Assembly: GCF_005047655.1 (NCBI RefSeq)
Contig: NZ_SUKF01000007.1
Span: forward strand, 124,001-188,000
Direction: 5' to 3'
Origin: Sinimarinibacterium arenosum
GTDB lineage: Bacteria; Pseudomonadota; Gammaproteobacteria; Nevskiales; Nevskiaceae
Length of the DNA stretch: 64,000 bases
Both the position numbers and the translations under genes were made by a program. This document shows, one piece after another, positions 39,243 to 47,519 of the stretch (the stretch's first letter is position 1; each line of letters begins with the position of its first letter). Below the pieces are notes generated by a model. The model was not told the origin of the DNA, searched no databases, and saw only the letters and a program-made list of their open reading frames with translations.

Positions 39243-40586
39243 ATGCAGCGACTGCAGTTCGGATTGATCCTGTGCGTCGCGCTGCTCGGCGGCTGTGCGA
39301 GCTATGGAACGATCAGCAATCAGCCGCTGGAGACGGAGACGGAGACGGCGCCGGGGTCGGCTCCGTACGCGCTCGGCGGCATCGAGGATACGCAGCGATC
39401 CGGCGACGTCACGCTGATCCTGGCGTTTTCCGGCGGCGGTGCGCGTGCCTCGGCGCTGGCGTACGGCGTGCTGCAGGAACTGCGCGACACGCAGGTTGTC
39501 GTCGAGGGTCAGTCCCGACGCCTGCTGGACGAGGTCGATCTGATTACCGCGGTATCCGGAGGCAGCTTCACCGCAGCCTATTTTGGCTTGTTCGGCGACC
39601 GCATCTTCAAGAACTTCGAGCATGACTTCCTGCGCCGCGACGTTGCCGGCGAGCTGACCTATGCGCTGTTCAATCCGGCATTCTGGTTTTCGCGCCGCGG
39701 GCGCGGCGAGCTCGCGGTGGAGCTTGCTGAATCCGCCGTGTTCAAGGGCGCCACCTTTGCCGACATGCAGCGACGCGGCGGACCGACGATCGTCATCAAC
39801 GCCACGGATCTGGGCGGCGGCGTGCGCTTCTCGTTCATGCAGGAGTATTTCGACCTGCTGTGTTCGGACCTGTCGAGCTTTCCGGTGGCGCGTGCGGTCA
39901 CCGCGTCCTCCGCAGTGCCGGTGCTGCTGACGCCGGTGGCAGTGGAAAACTACGACGGCTGTCATGCTGAAGCCTTTGACTGGCTCGAACGGATGCAGCA
40001 GCGCGTCGCCGACTCGCCGGATCTGCTGCAGGTCGTCGAGGGCCTGCGCAGCTACGCCGACAAGCAGCACCGGCACTACATCCACTTGGTCGACGGTGGC
40101 GTCAGCGACAACCTGGGGTTGCGCGCGATCTATGAATACATCGAAGTCGGTGGGGGTCCGCAGGCGATGTTGCAGCGCATGGGCCGGCAGCCGGCGACGC
40201 ATTTTGCGATCGTCTCGGTCAACGCCTCGACAGTGCCGTCGGCGACGATGGAGGACAGCCCCAAGGCGCCGACTTTGGAGCAGACCATCAACGCCGTCAC
40301 CGATGTGCAGATCCACCGCTACAACGCGTCCACGCTGGAGCAGATGCGTGACGCCATGCAGCGGTGGTCGGCGCAGCTGTCGACGCCGGAACGCCCGATC
40401 GAGCCGTACTTCGTCCAGGTCGACTTCGCCGGCATTGCCGAAGCCAAACGCCGCGGATTCTTCAATCAGATCCCGACCAGCTTCTCGCTGGAGCGCGAGC
40501 AGGTCGACGCCTTGATTGCCGCCGGCCGCGAGCTGCTGCGCGGCAACGCCGAATTCCAGCGCTTCGTGTCCGGCTTGGGCGAATGA
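39243..40586 (+). CDS. Patatin-like phospholipase lipoprotein
   Basis: 447-residue lipoprotein (lipobox LLGGC) with a patatin/cPLA2-like domain: oxyanion loop SGGGARA (from Ser63), nucleophile Ser105 in AVSGGSF, and catalytic Asp in LVDGGVSDNLG. Expected to hydrolyse phospholipid or lipid esters at the envelope. The ATG at 39243 starts the signal peptide; the frame upstream is read-through. Tightly follows the APH-AAA gene. Confidence 0.9.
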   Translation: MQRLQFGLILCVALLGGCASYGTISNQPLETETETAPGSAPYALGGIEDTQRSGDVTLILAFSGGGARASALAYGVLQELRDTQVVVEGQSRRLLDEVDLITAVSGGSFTAAYFGLFGDRIFKNFEHDFLRRDVAGELTYALFNPAFWFSRRGRGELAVELAESAVFKGATFADMQRRGGPTIVINATDLGGGVRFSFMQEYFDLLCSDLSSFPVARAVTASSAVPVLLTPVAVENYDGCHAEAFDWLERMQQRVADSPDLLQVVEGLRSYADKQHRHYIHLVDGGVSDNLGLRAIYEYIEVGGGPQAMLQRMGRQPATHFAIVSVNASTVPSATMEDSPKAPTLEQTINAVTDVQIHRYNASTLEQMRDAMQRWSAQLSTPERPIEPYFVQVDFAGIAEAKRRGFFNQIPTSFSLEREQVDALIAAGRELLRGNAEFQRFVSGLGE

Positions 40587-40605
40587 AGTGCCGCACTGCG
40601 CCGCC

Positions 40606-41118
40606 TTACTCGGCAGATGCCGAGGGTGCCGGCGCCGGCTCGCGCGTCCAGGTGCTGGTCTCACCGAAGGCACGCAGCCCGCGGTAGCCGAGCAGTTCGG
40701 CGTGGTCTCCGTCGACCAGACGCAGTTCGCAGATGCCGGTCAGACCCTGGGTCCAGCCCGGACGCAGATCGACGACGCGGCCGTCGACCCAGGCGTCGCC
40801 GTCCTTGCGCAGATCGCGGACGAACTCCATGCCTTGCATCGGCTGTCCCTTCAGGGGCTCGGAGCAGCGTTCGCAGACCGGGTGCAGCACACTGCCGTCC
40901 GCTGCCTCGGTGCGCACGATGCGGCCGAACAGGTGCCCATCACGGACGAACAGTTCGACGATCGAGCTGCGACCACTGTCGTCGCCAGCGGGGGCGCGCC
41001 AATAGCCCACCAGCGGGTCGCTGCTGCCTGCCGGTTCGGCGGCAGCGGCGGTACACGCGGTCAGGACCAGGAGGCCGGCCAACAGTGCGTGCCGGACAGT
41101 GCGGTGCATCATCATCAT
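40606..41118 (-). CDS. DUF2147 secreted protein
   Basis: 170 residues with signal peptide (a possible LTAC lipobox) and the DUF2147 domain (GYWRAPAGDD...IVELFVRDGHLFGRIVR...ERCSEPLKGQPMQGMEFVRDL). Function unknown; a periplasmic beta-fold. Four consecutive Met codons make the exact start uncertain. Convergent with the patatin gene and downstream of the SDR/P450 operon by 130 bp. Confidence 0.85.
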   Translation of the reverse strand: MMMMHRTVRHALLAGLLVLTACTAAAAEPAGSSDPLVGYWRAPAGDDSGRSSIVELFVRDGHLFGRIVRTEAADGSVLHPVCERCSEPLKGQPMQGMEFVRDLRKDGDAWVDGRVVDLRPGWTQGLTGICELRLVDGDHAELLGYRGLRAFGETSTWTREPAPAPSASAE

Positions 41119-41248
41119 TCGTCGCGTTCAATCGGATGGGGATCAGCCCCAGGATCGTCATTGTGTCCGAACGCCCGCTGACCGGCGACCACGTGATTTC
41201 CGCGGGGGTTGTCATCATTCGCCGCCGCGAACGGCGGGGATCGGCCCG

Positions 41249-42154
41249 TCACCCGAACGGCCAGCGCAGACCGGTCAGGGCTTCGGTGCGCTGCCACAGC
41301 TCAGCGGCGATCTGCGGATCGCTGGCGACCGGGCTTGGCTTGACCACTCCGGGTCTGCCGAAGGCTTCGAGCGGCCCGGTGGGGCCGATAAAGGCTCCGC
41401 GCGGTATCGACTGCGAGGTGGCGGCCATCACCACCGAGCCGGCGCCGTTTTCCGGAGACTGCCCGACATAACGCAGGCCGCGCAGAAAGAACGACGACAG
41501 CCGTTGCCAGGCGTTGTCCTGGTCCGACAGCTTGCGGTTGTGCGACAGCTGCGTGCGACAGACACCGGGGTGTGCCGCATAGCTGCCGATCTTCGAACCA
41601 CTGGCACCGAGCTTGCGCTGCAGTTCCAGCGCGAACAGCAGGCAGCTGAGCTTGGCTTGCTGATAAGCCAGGATCGGCATGTAGTGCTTTTCGAACGTCA
41701 TGTCATCGAAGTTGCTCTTGGCCTGCCGCTGGACCATCGACGAGATGCTGATCACGCGCGCGGCCTCGGCCTTGTCCAGCAGCGGCCACAGCGCATGGGT
41801 CAGACGAAAGTGGCCCAGATGTGCGATGGCGAAGGTCAGTTCGTGGCCTTCCTTCGACAGCGTGCGGATCGACGGCGGGTAGATACCGGCGTTGTTGACC
41901 AGCACATCGATCGGGTCGCCTGCGACGATGAGGCGCTGCGCCAGTGCGACGATGCTGTCCGGGTCGGCCAGATCCACCGTCTCGAAGCGGCAGCGCTGGC
42001 CGTTACCGGCCATCGCCTTGAGTTGGCTGAGCGCACTGGCGCCGGTGTTCTGATTGATATCGACGAGCGTGACATCAAAACCCAGACGGACAAAGCGCGT
42101 CGCGCAACCGAAGCCGAGACCGCTGGCTCCACCGGTAATGAGGGCATGTTTCAT
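41249..42154 (-). CDS. Short-chain dehydrogenase/reductase
   Basis: 301-residue SDR: TGGASGLG near the N-terminus, NNAG, catalytic Ser in ISISSMVQ and the YQQAK Tyr/Lys pair. Start at 42154 gives the normal Rossmann N-terminus (MKHALITGG). Lies 73 bp after the P450 gene on the same strand, so it probably oxidises the alcohol produced by that hydroxylase. Same subfamily style as the SDR at 12 kb. Confidence 0.9.
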   Translation of the reverse strand: MKHALITGGASGLGFGCATRFVRLGFDVTLVDINQNTGASALSQLKAMAGNGQRCRFETVDLADPDSIVALAQRLIVAGDPIDVLVNNAGIYPPSIRTLSKEGHELTFAIAHLGHFRLTHALWPLLDKAEAARVISISSMVQRQAKSNFDDMTFEKHYMPILAYQQAKLSCLLFALELQRKLGASGSKIGSYAAHPGVCRTQLSHNRKLSDQDNAWQRLSSFFLRGLRYVGQSPENGAGSVVMAATSQSIPRGAFIGPTGPLEAFGRPGVVKPSPVASDPQIAAELWQRTEALTGLRWPFG

Positions 42155-42227
42155 GGACGAAGTGCTCGTGAAGGGTTTGGCCGGATCCTGCGCACGTGCC
42201 CTCATGCGGCTTGCGCTTCAAGGGTAA

Positions 42228-43598
42228 TCAGTGGCGGTAGCCCTTGACGCGGACCTTGAAATTCATCGCCGGGCCCGGAGTCGGCGCGGTCTTGGTCTTG
42301 AGCACGTAGTGCGGCGACTCCAGCTCGAAATCGAGCTTGTAGAACACCTCGGCCATCGTCATCGCCAGCAGTACTTCGGCCAGACTCTTGCCGAGGCAGG
42401 TGTGGTGGCCACGGCCGTACGGCGAGTACGAGCCGATCTGCATGTGCTCGGCGCGTTCCTTGGAGTAGCGGTCGACGTCGAAGGTGTCCGGATTCGGATA
42501 GAACTCTTCGAGGAAGTGCGGCACGCTGGTGCCGAGATAGATCATCTCGCCTTCCTTGATCTGATAGCCCTGGAACACGAAATCCTTCGCGGCCGTGCGG
42601 ATCTGCGCGACAGCGATCGGATACAGCCGCATCGTTTCCATGATCGCGCCGTTGAGCACCGGCAGATCCTTCATGAAGGTTTCTTCGTTGACCGGTCCCT
42701 TGGCGAACAGCGCGTCGACCTCTTCGTGCACGCGCTTGAGCACGTCCGGGTGTTTCAGCACGGTATAGACGATGGCCGCCGTGGTGTTTGCGACGGTGTC
42801 GAGACCGGCGACGTAAGGGCTGGTCATCAGCATCACCAGATCGCTGTCCGGGATCAGCGCCGGATCGTTCTGATGCGCCTCCATCACGTCGTCGATCAGG
42901 GTCTTGAATTCGTCCGGCGTATCGCCCGGTCGTGCATGGTAGTCGGCGACCATCTGGCGACCGAGTTCGAACATGCGCTTCTTCGCGCGCTTGTACTCGG
43001 GCAGATGCATCAGGAACTTCGGCCGCTGGCGCGTGACCAGCACGTTGAGGATGTACAGGATCGTGGTGCGGATGTCCTTGACGTACGCACGCGGCACCGA
43101 GCCGGTCAGCACGCTGCCGAGCTGATCGACAACCAGATACTGCATCGCCTGCACCACGCCGACTTCGTTACCCGGCAGCCAGTCGCGCAGCAGGCTCTCT
43201 TCGGTGATCTTGAGGATTTCGTTGTAGCGTCCTTTGATCGAATCCTTTGAAAAGCCGCGCTTCATGACGGTGCGCAGTTGCTTGTGCAGATCGCCGTCTT
43301 CGGCGGTCAGCATCTTGGATGCGCCGAATTCCTGCATCAGCGGTTCCCAGGCCTCCTTTGAACGCAGTGACTCTTTGCCTTCGCGCGTGCCCATGAACGT
43401 CGCCGCCTCGGCGCCGGCGATCACAGTCAGCGTGTTGCCGAACACGCGCACGCGGAACGCCGGGCCGTAGTCGTGATAGCAGCGCACGAAGAAGCGTGCC
43501 GGGTTCTTGGCCATTTCCAGCGTGCTGCCGATCAGCGGCAGGCCCTTGACCATCGGGGGGCGAGGGGCAGGTTGGCTCAGTGTGTCGCTTGCGCTCAT
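42228..43598 (-). CDS. Cytochrome P450
   Basis: 456-residue soluble P450 with I-helix AGLDTVANT, ETMR (ExxR), PERF-region equivalent and heme loop YSPYGRGHHTCLGK with Cys401; Tyr replaces the usual first Phe. The sequence style recalls sterol- or fatty-acid-type P450s rather than CYP101-like camphor enzymes. Belongs to a minus-strand operon with cytochrome c, FAD oxidoreductase and rubredoxin upstream and an SDR downstream. Hydroxylates an unknown hydrophobic substrate. Confidence 0.93.
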   Translation of the reverse strand: MSASDTLSQPAPRPPMVKGLPLIGSTLEMAKNPARFFVRCYHDYGPAFRVRVFGNTLTVIAGAEAATFMGTREGKESLRSKEAWEPLMQEFGASKMLTAEDGDLHKQLRTVMKRGFSKDSIKGRYNEILKITEESLLRDWLPGNEVGVVQAMQYLVVDQLGSVLTGSVPRAYVKDIRTTILYILNVLVTRQRPKFLMHLPEYKRAKKRMFELGRQMVADYHARPGDTPDEFKTLIDDVMEAHQNDPALIPDSDLVMLMTSPYVAGLDTVANTTAAIVYTVLKHPDVLKRVHEEVDALFAKGPVNEETFMKDLPVLNGAIMETMRLYPIAVAQIRTAAKDFVFQGYQIKEGEMIYLGTSVPHFLEEFYPNPDTFDVDRYSKERAEHMQIGSYSPYGRGHHTCLGKSLAEVLLAMTMAEVFYKLDFELESPHYVLKTKTAPTPGPAMNFKVRVKGYRH

Positions 43599-43628
43599 GG
43601 TGTTGACCTCGTGACGCTTTGTGTCGTG

Positions 43629-44039
43629 TTAATCGTGGAATTGCTGCAGGTATTCGATGACGTCGGCGCGCTGCTGCGCGTCGAGGGGGAACACAATCAT
43701 CGTGCTGTTGGGCAGGAAGGTATCCATGTGCCCGAGCCAGAAATCCAGCAGCTCCGGTGTCCATACGAATCCGGCCTGCTTCATTTCGTCTGAATAATGT
43801 TCGTAGCCTTCGGCGCTGCCGGCCTTGCGCCCGAACACGGCCCACAGGCTCGGGCCGTTGTGATGGCCGAAGCCTTTTTCGGGGTAGTGGCAGGTGCGGC
43901 ATTGGCCGAACAGAATCTGTCCGCGCGCGGCGTCGCCCTGCGGCATCGGGTCGGTGGCCGGCGCTTCGGCAAAGGCGGTGGCGCTGCTGGCGGCGAGCAG
44001 CACGGCAGAGAACAGTGCGCGCAGGGTCGTGATCTTCAT
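43629..44039 (-). CDS. Monoheme cytochrome c
   Basis: 136 residues: signal peptide (about 1-24), one CRTCH heme site and a distal Met in a class I cytochrome fold (GQILFGQCRTCHYPEKGFGHHNGPSLWAVFGRKAGS). Periplasmic electron carrier. Its ATG overlaps the FAD oxidoreductase stop by four bases, so it is probably the electron acceptor of that periplasmic flavoprotein. Confidence 0.9.
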   Translation of the reverse strand: MKITTLRALFSAVLLAASSATAFAEAPATDPMPQGDAARGQILFGQCRTCHYPEKGFGHHNGPSLWAVFGRKAGSAEGYEHYSDEMKQAGFVWTPELLDFWLGHMDTFLPNSTMIVFPLDAQQRADVIEYLQQFHD

Positions 44040-45589
44040 GCCTTGCGTCCCGCGGCATGCCGCCCGGCGCGTCGACCGAAGTACGTGCAGTCGCCGATCG
44101 AAATGCCGCTGCCCATGTACGGGGCGACCGGCAGCCCCGCCGACGTGCGGCCCGCTGCATACAGCCCCGGAATCACCTCGCCCCAGGCGTCAACCACCTG
44201 TGCGTCGAGCGTGGTCTGCAGACCGCCGAAGGTGTGCACCGGAGTGAAGGCCTGGTCGGTGCTCAGATCGTAAGCGGTGAACGGCGCCTGCTTGATCGGT
44301 GCCAGATAGTCCTTGGCCTTGTGCAGCAGCGGATCATTGCCCTTGGCCGCGTGGCGGTTGTAGTAGTCGACCGACTGCACCAGTGCGCCTTCGGGCATGC
44401 CAAGCTGGGTTTCGATCCCGGCGATCGTCGGCGCCTGTGCGGCGATCGGCAGCCGGAAATCTTTCCAGGCATAGGCCTGGGTCTGATCGACGATCATCCA
44501 GGCCTTGCCGTCCTGCTTGTAGGCGATCTCGTGGCCGACCAGGCCGTAGTAGCCGTCCTCGGGCACGAAACGCTGGCCGCGCTGATTCACGGCGATGCCC
44601 TTCAGGATGCTTTCCGGCGGGTACATCGGCGTAATCACAAAGCCATGGTGCATGCGCAGTACCGCACCGCCGACGCCCATGCCCATGCGGATGCCGATGC
44701 CGAGGTCGCCGGCACGGCCCCACGGTGTCTGGCAGCGCGCCAGCTCCGGTGCGTACAGCTTGACCATCTCGGGGTTGTGAATGAAACCACCGGCGGCCAG
44801 CACGACGCCGCGGCGTGCGCGTATGAATGCTGTTTTGCCGCCGACAACCACCTGGGCACCAGCAACGCTGCCATCCGACTCCACCACCAGGCGCTCGCCG
44901 GTCGCGCGGACCTCAAGCCGTGCCCCGAGGCGCTCGGCTGACGCCAGCAGCGCCCGCATCAGTTCGCGTCCGCCGGTCAGATGTTGCGACGGCGGCACAT
45001 GCCCGCGCGGCGCCGGCTTCGCGAGGTTGCGATAGGGCCAGGTCTTTTCGCTGCCGCTGTAGTACAGCGAGCCGTCCGGAATCGAGATTTCCTTTTCCGG
45101 CGAAAACTTCTGTGCGTATTCGACGCCGTTGGCGATCAGCCAGTCGAAATGCTCCAGGCTGCTCTCGCAATACAGGCGGATCTTGTCTTCCGACGCATAG
45201 GGCGCGCTGGCCGCGAGCATGTAGGTGGTCATCGCCTCGACGGTGTCGTCGAAGCCCAGCGCTTTCTGCAGCGGGGTGCCGCCACCGAGGTAGCAGACGC
45301 CGCCGGAGATGCTGGATGAACCGCCCGGGATGTGTTCGCGTTCCAGCATCAGCGCCTCGGCGCCAGCACGACGCGCATCGATCGCGGCCGAGGTGCCGGC
45401 GGCACCCGAGCCGATGATCAGCACGTCGGTTTCGCGATCCCAGTGGCGAACGCTGCTCCGCGATACCGGCGCCGCGGCCGTGGCGCCGCTGGCGGCAAGG
45501 CCGGCGCCCGCCAGCGCGAGCTGCTTCAGCAGGCCGCGCCGCTGTTCGCTGGCCGGCGCGTTGTTATCGGAATCCAAGGTCTCCCCCAA
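44036..45589 (-). CDS. Tat-exported FAD-dependent oxidoreductase (ketosteroid-dehydrogenase/fumarate-reductase-like)
   Basis: 517 residues with a twin-arginine-type leader (Arg17-Arg18, then LALAGAGLAASGATAAA), FAD motif GSGAAG (60-65), and the C-terminal FAD motif GLYAAGRTSAG plus GSGISIGDCTYFGRRA. Related proteins dehydrogenate ketosteroids or other ring compounds. Overlap with the cytochrome c gene suggests electron transfer into the periplasmic chain. Substrate not readable. Confidence 0.9.
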   Translation of the reverse strand: MGETLDSDNNAPASEQRRGLLKQLALAGAGLAASGATAAAPVSRSSVRHWDRETDVLIIGSGAAGTSAAIDARRAGAEALMLEREHIPGGSSSISGGVCYLGGGTPLQKALGFDDTVEAMTTYMLAASAPYASEDKIRLYCESSLEHFDWLIANGVEYAQKFSPEKEISIPDGSLYYSGSEKTWPYRNLAKPAPRGHVPPSQHLTGGRELMRALLASAERLGARLEVRATGERLVVESDGSVAGAQVVVGGKTAFIRARRGVVLAAGGFIHNPEMVKLYAPELARCQTPWGRAGDLGIGIRMGMGVGGAVLRMHHGFVITPMYPPESILKGIAVNQRGQRFVPEDGYYGLVGHEIAYKQDGKAWMIVDQTQAYAWKDFRLPIAAQAPTIAGIETQLGMPEGALVQSVDYYNRHAAKGNDPLLHKAKDYLAPIKQAPFTAYDLSTDQAFTPVHTFGGLQTTLDAQVVDAWGEVIPGLYAAGRTSAGLPVAPYMGSGISIGDCTYFGRRAGRHAAGRKA

Positions 45590-45610
45590 GCTGGTGTTGC
45601 GGCGACAGCC

Positions 45611-45772
45611 CTACTCGATCAGCTCGTAAGCATCCTTGCCGGCGCTGCACTCGGGGCAGATCCAGCTGTCAGGCAGATCTTCAAAGCGTGTGCCCGGTGC
45701 AATGTCGTTTTCCGGATCGCCCAGGGCCTCGTCATAGACGTGGCCGCAAATGGTGCATTCGTATCTGGCCAT
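45611..45772 (-). CDS. Rubredoxin
   Basis: 53-residue iron protein with the two rubredoxin knuckles CTICGHVYD and CPECSAGKD around the conserved [15 protein letters not shown] block. Donates single electrons to oxygenases or oxidoreductases. Its stop is 21 bp before the FAD oxidoreductase start on the same strand. The first gene of the P450 operon, so it may be an electron carrier for that system. Confidence 0.92.
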   Translation of the reverse strand: MARYECTICGHVYDEALGDPENDIAPGTRFEDLPDSWICPECSAGKDAYELIE

Positions 45773-46124
45773 GGCTTCTCCCGCTTTCTAGTGGCACCGC
45801 GATGGTAGGGCGATCGCTGCGTGCGGACCTACTGTCTTTGCGGTAGATGCGGGTAGCCGCGTCCGCGGACGCTCAAATTTGAAGGCGGCCGCGTGCCGGG
45901 CAACGGCAGTGTCCGTGCGGGCGTCGTGACCGGTTTGGCGAGGCCAGCTGAACGGCGAAATACCTGTTTTGAGGTAGGTGGGCCCTCACGCGGGATGCAA
46001 GGATGCCGGCATCACAGAACCGGCGACCTGCGCGGCCAGCGCGGGCTGACCGACTCGGGCGGCATCCCCCGGCATCGGGGATCTCGCGCGGGGTCAGGTC
46101 GCCGACATAACGAGGAGCGCGCAA
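45773..46124. other. Divergent promoter region, no gene
   Basis: About 350 bp between the rubredoxin operon (leftward) and DUF1329 gene (rightward). No open frame with family similarity, repeat or clear operator was seen. It should hold both promoters. Confidence 0.5.
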
Positions 46125-47498
46125 ATGCATTTGATCCCGGGAATGCGACAGGGACTGTTGGCGATCATCCTTGCGGCTCCTGCAGTGGCGCAGTCCAGCG
46201 TTCCCGAGGAACAGGTTGCACGCCTGGATGGCCCTGAGCTGACCTGCATGGGGGCTGAGCGCGCCGGCGGCCCCGACGGTGTCGCAGCCTATACCGGCAA
46301 GTGGGCGGGGACCTGGCCTGGGCAGACCCGGGCGCAGGGTTACGAGCCGGGACCGTACGCCGCCGAAAAGCCGCTGTTCAAGATTACCCGTGACAACATG
46401 GCGCAATACGACGCCATGCTGAGTGACGGGACCAAGGCCTTGCTCGAAGCCTATCCCCAGACCTTCTGGATGAATGTCTATCCCAGTCATCGCGACTTTC
46501 GCCCGCCGCAGTGGGCCTGCGACGCGGCCCGGCACAACGCGGCCCATGCCGAATTGAAGGACGATGGCCTGAGCGTCACCGGGGTTGGCGGTGGGCCGGC
46601 GTTTCCGATGCCGCAGTCCGGTGCCGAAGCGATGCGTTCGGTGCAGACGACGTTCCGCTCCTGGACCGAAAAAGCCGAGCTCGACATCGCCGTGGTCTAC
46701 TCCGGCGGAGAAATCGCCTGGGGCCGCAACAAACTGATGACGATGAGCCCGATGAACGCGCCTGGGGACAAGCGGCCATCGCTCACCGAGAAGATCAGCG
46801 CCTACTTCCTGTACAGCACTCTGCTGCCGGAGCGCGATCGCGGTCTGGTTTCCGTCGGCTTCCAGCTGTCCAGCTTCAAGGACGGATCGACCCAGGCCTG
46901 GCAATACCAGCCCGGCACGCGGCGCGTGCGCCAGGCGCCTGAAGTTGGCTTCGACTATCCGGTGCCGCCGGCGGGGCTGCACACCTCCGACGAGGACAGC
47001 GGCTTCAACGGCTCGCCCGAACGCTACACCTGGACGCTGATCGGCAAGAAGACGCTGGTGGTCCCGTACAACAACTTCGGGATCAACGATCCGGCGCTGC
47101 GCTACAAGGACCTCATCAAGCCGGACAGCATCAATCCGGAGCATGTGCGGTATGAGGCGCATCGCGTCTGGGTGGTCGAGGGGGATCTCAAGCCCGGCAT
47201 GCGCCACGTCTACAGCAAACGTCGCGTCTACATCGACGAAGACACCTGGCTGATCGTGTCCGCTGATGAATACGACAATCGCGGCCAGCTCTGGCGCGTG
47301 CCGATGATCCTGTATTTCTACTCACAGGCATCCGGTGCGTTTCATCGCGGTGTTCAGGTCTTTCACGACCTCACCGCGCATGCCTACGAAGCCAACAACC
47401 TGCTCAACGAGCGTGACGAGGACGACTGGTGGCGCATCAACACGCCGATGTCGCCGACGATGTTCACGCCCGACGCGGCGGCGCGCGCCGGGCGCTGA
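46125..47498 (+). CDS. DUF1329 family protein
   Basis: 457-residue protein with a short N-terminal signal-like segment and the DUF1329 beta-fold throughout (blocks such as RRVRQAPEVGFDYP, YNNFGINDPAL, YEAHRVWVVEGDLKPGMRHVYSKR, YIDEDTWLIVSADEYDNRGQLWRV). The family resembles LolA/outer-membrane lipid carriers and usually accompanies RND exporters and DUF1302 proteins in degradation clusters. GAGGAG before the ATG fits the start. Convergent with the TonB receptor. Confidence 0.92.
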   Translation: MHLIPGMRQGLLAIILAAPAVAQSSVPEEQVARLDGPELTCMGAERAGGPDGVAAYTGKWAGTWPGQTRAQGYEPGPYAAEKPLFKITRDNMAQYDAMLSDGTKALLEAYPQTFWMNVYPSHRDFRPPQWACDAARHNAAHAELKDDGLSVTGVGGGPAFPMPQSGAEAMRSVQTTFRSWTEKAELDIAVVYSGGEIAWGRNKLMTMSPMNAPGDKRPSLTEKISAYFLYSTLLPERDRGLVSVGFQLSSFKDGSTQAWQYQPGTRRVRQAPEVGFDYPVPPAGLHTSDEDSGFNGSPERYTWTLIGKKTLVVPYNNFGINDPALRYKDLIKPDSINPEHVRYEAHRVWVVEGDLKPGMRHVYSKRRVYIDEDTWLIVSADEYDNRGQLWRVPMILYFYSQASGAFHRGVQVFHDLTAHAYEANNLLNERDEDDWWRINTPMSPTMFTPDAAARAGR

Positions 47499-47519
47499 AT
47501 CCGTCGACGACGCGACCGC

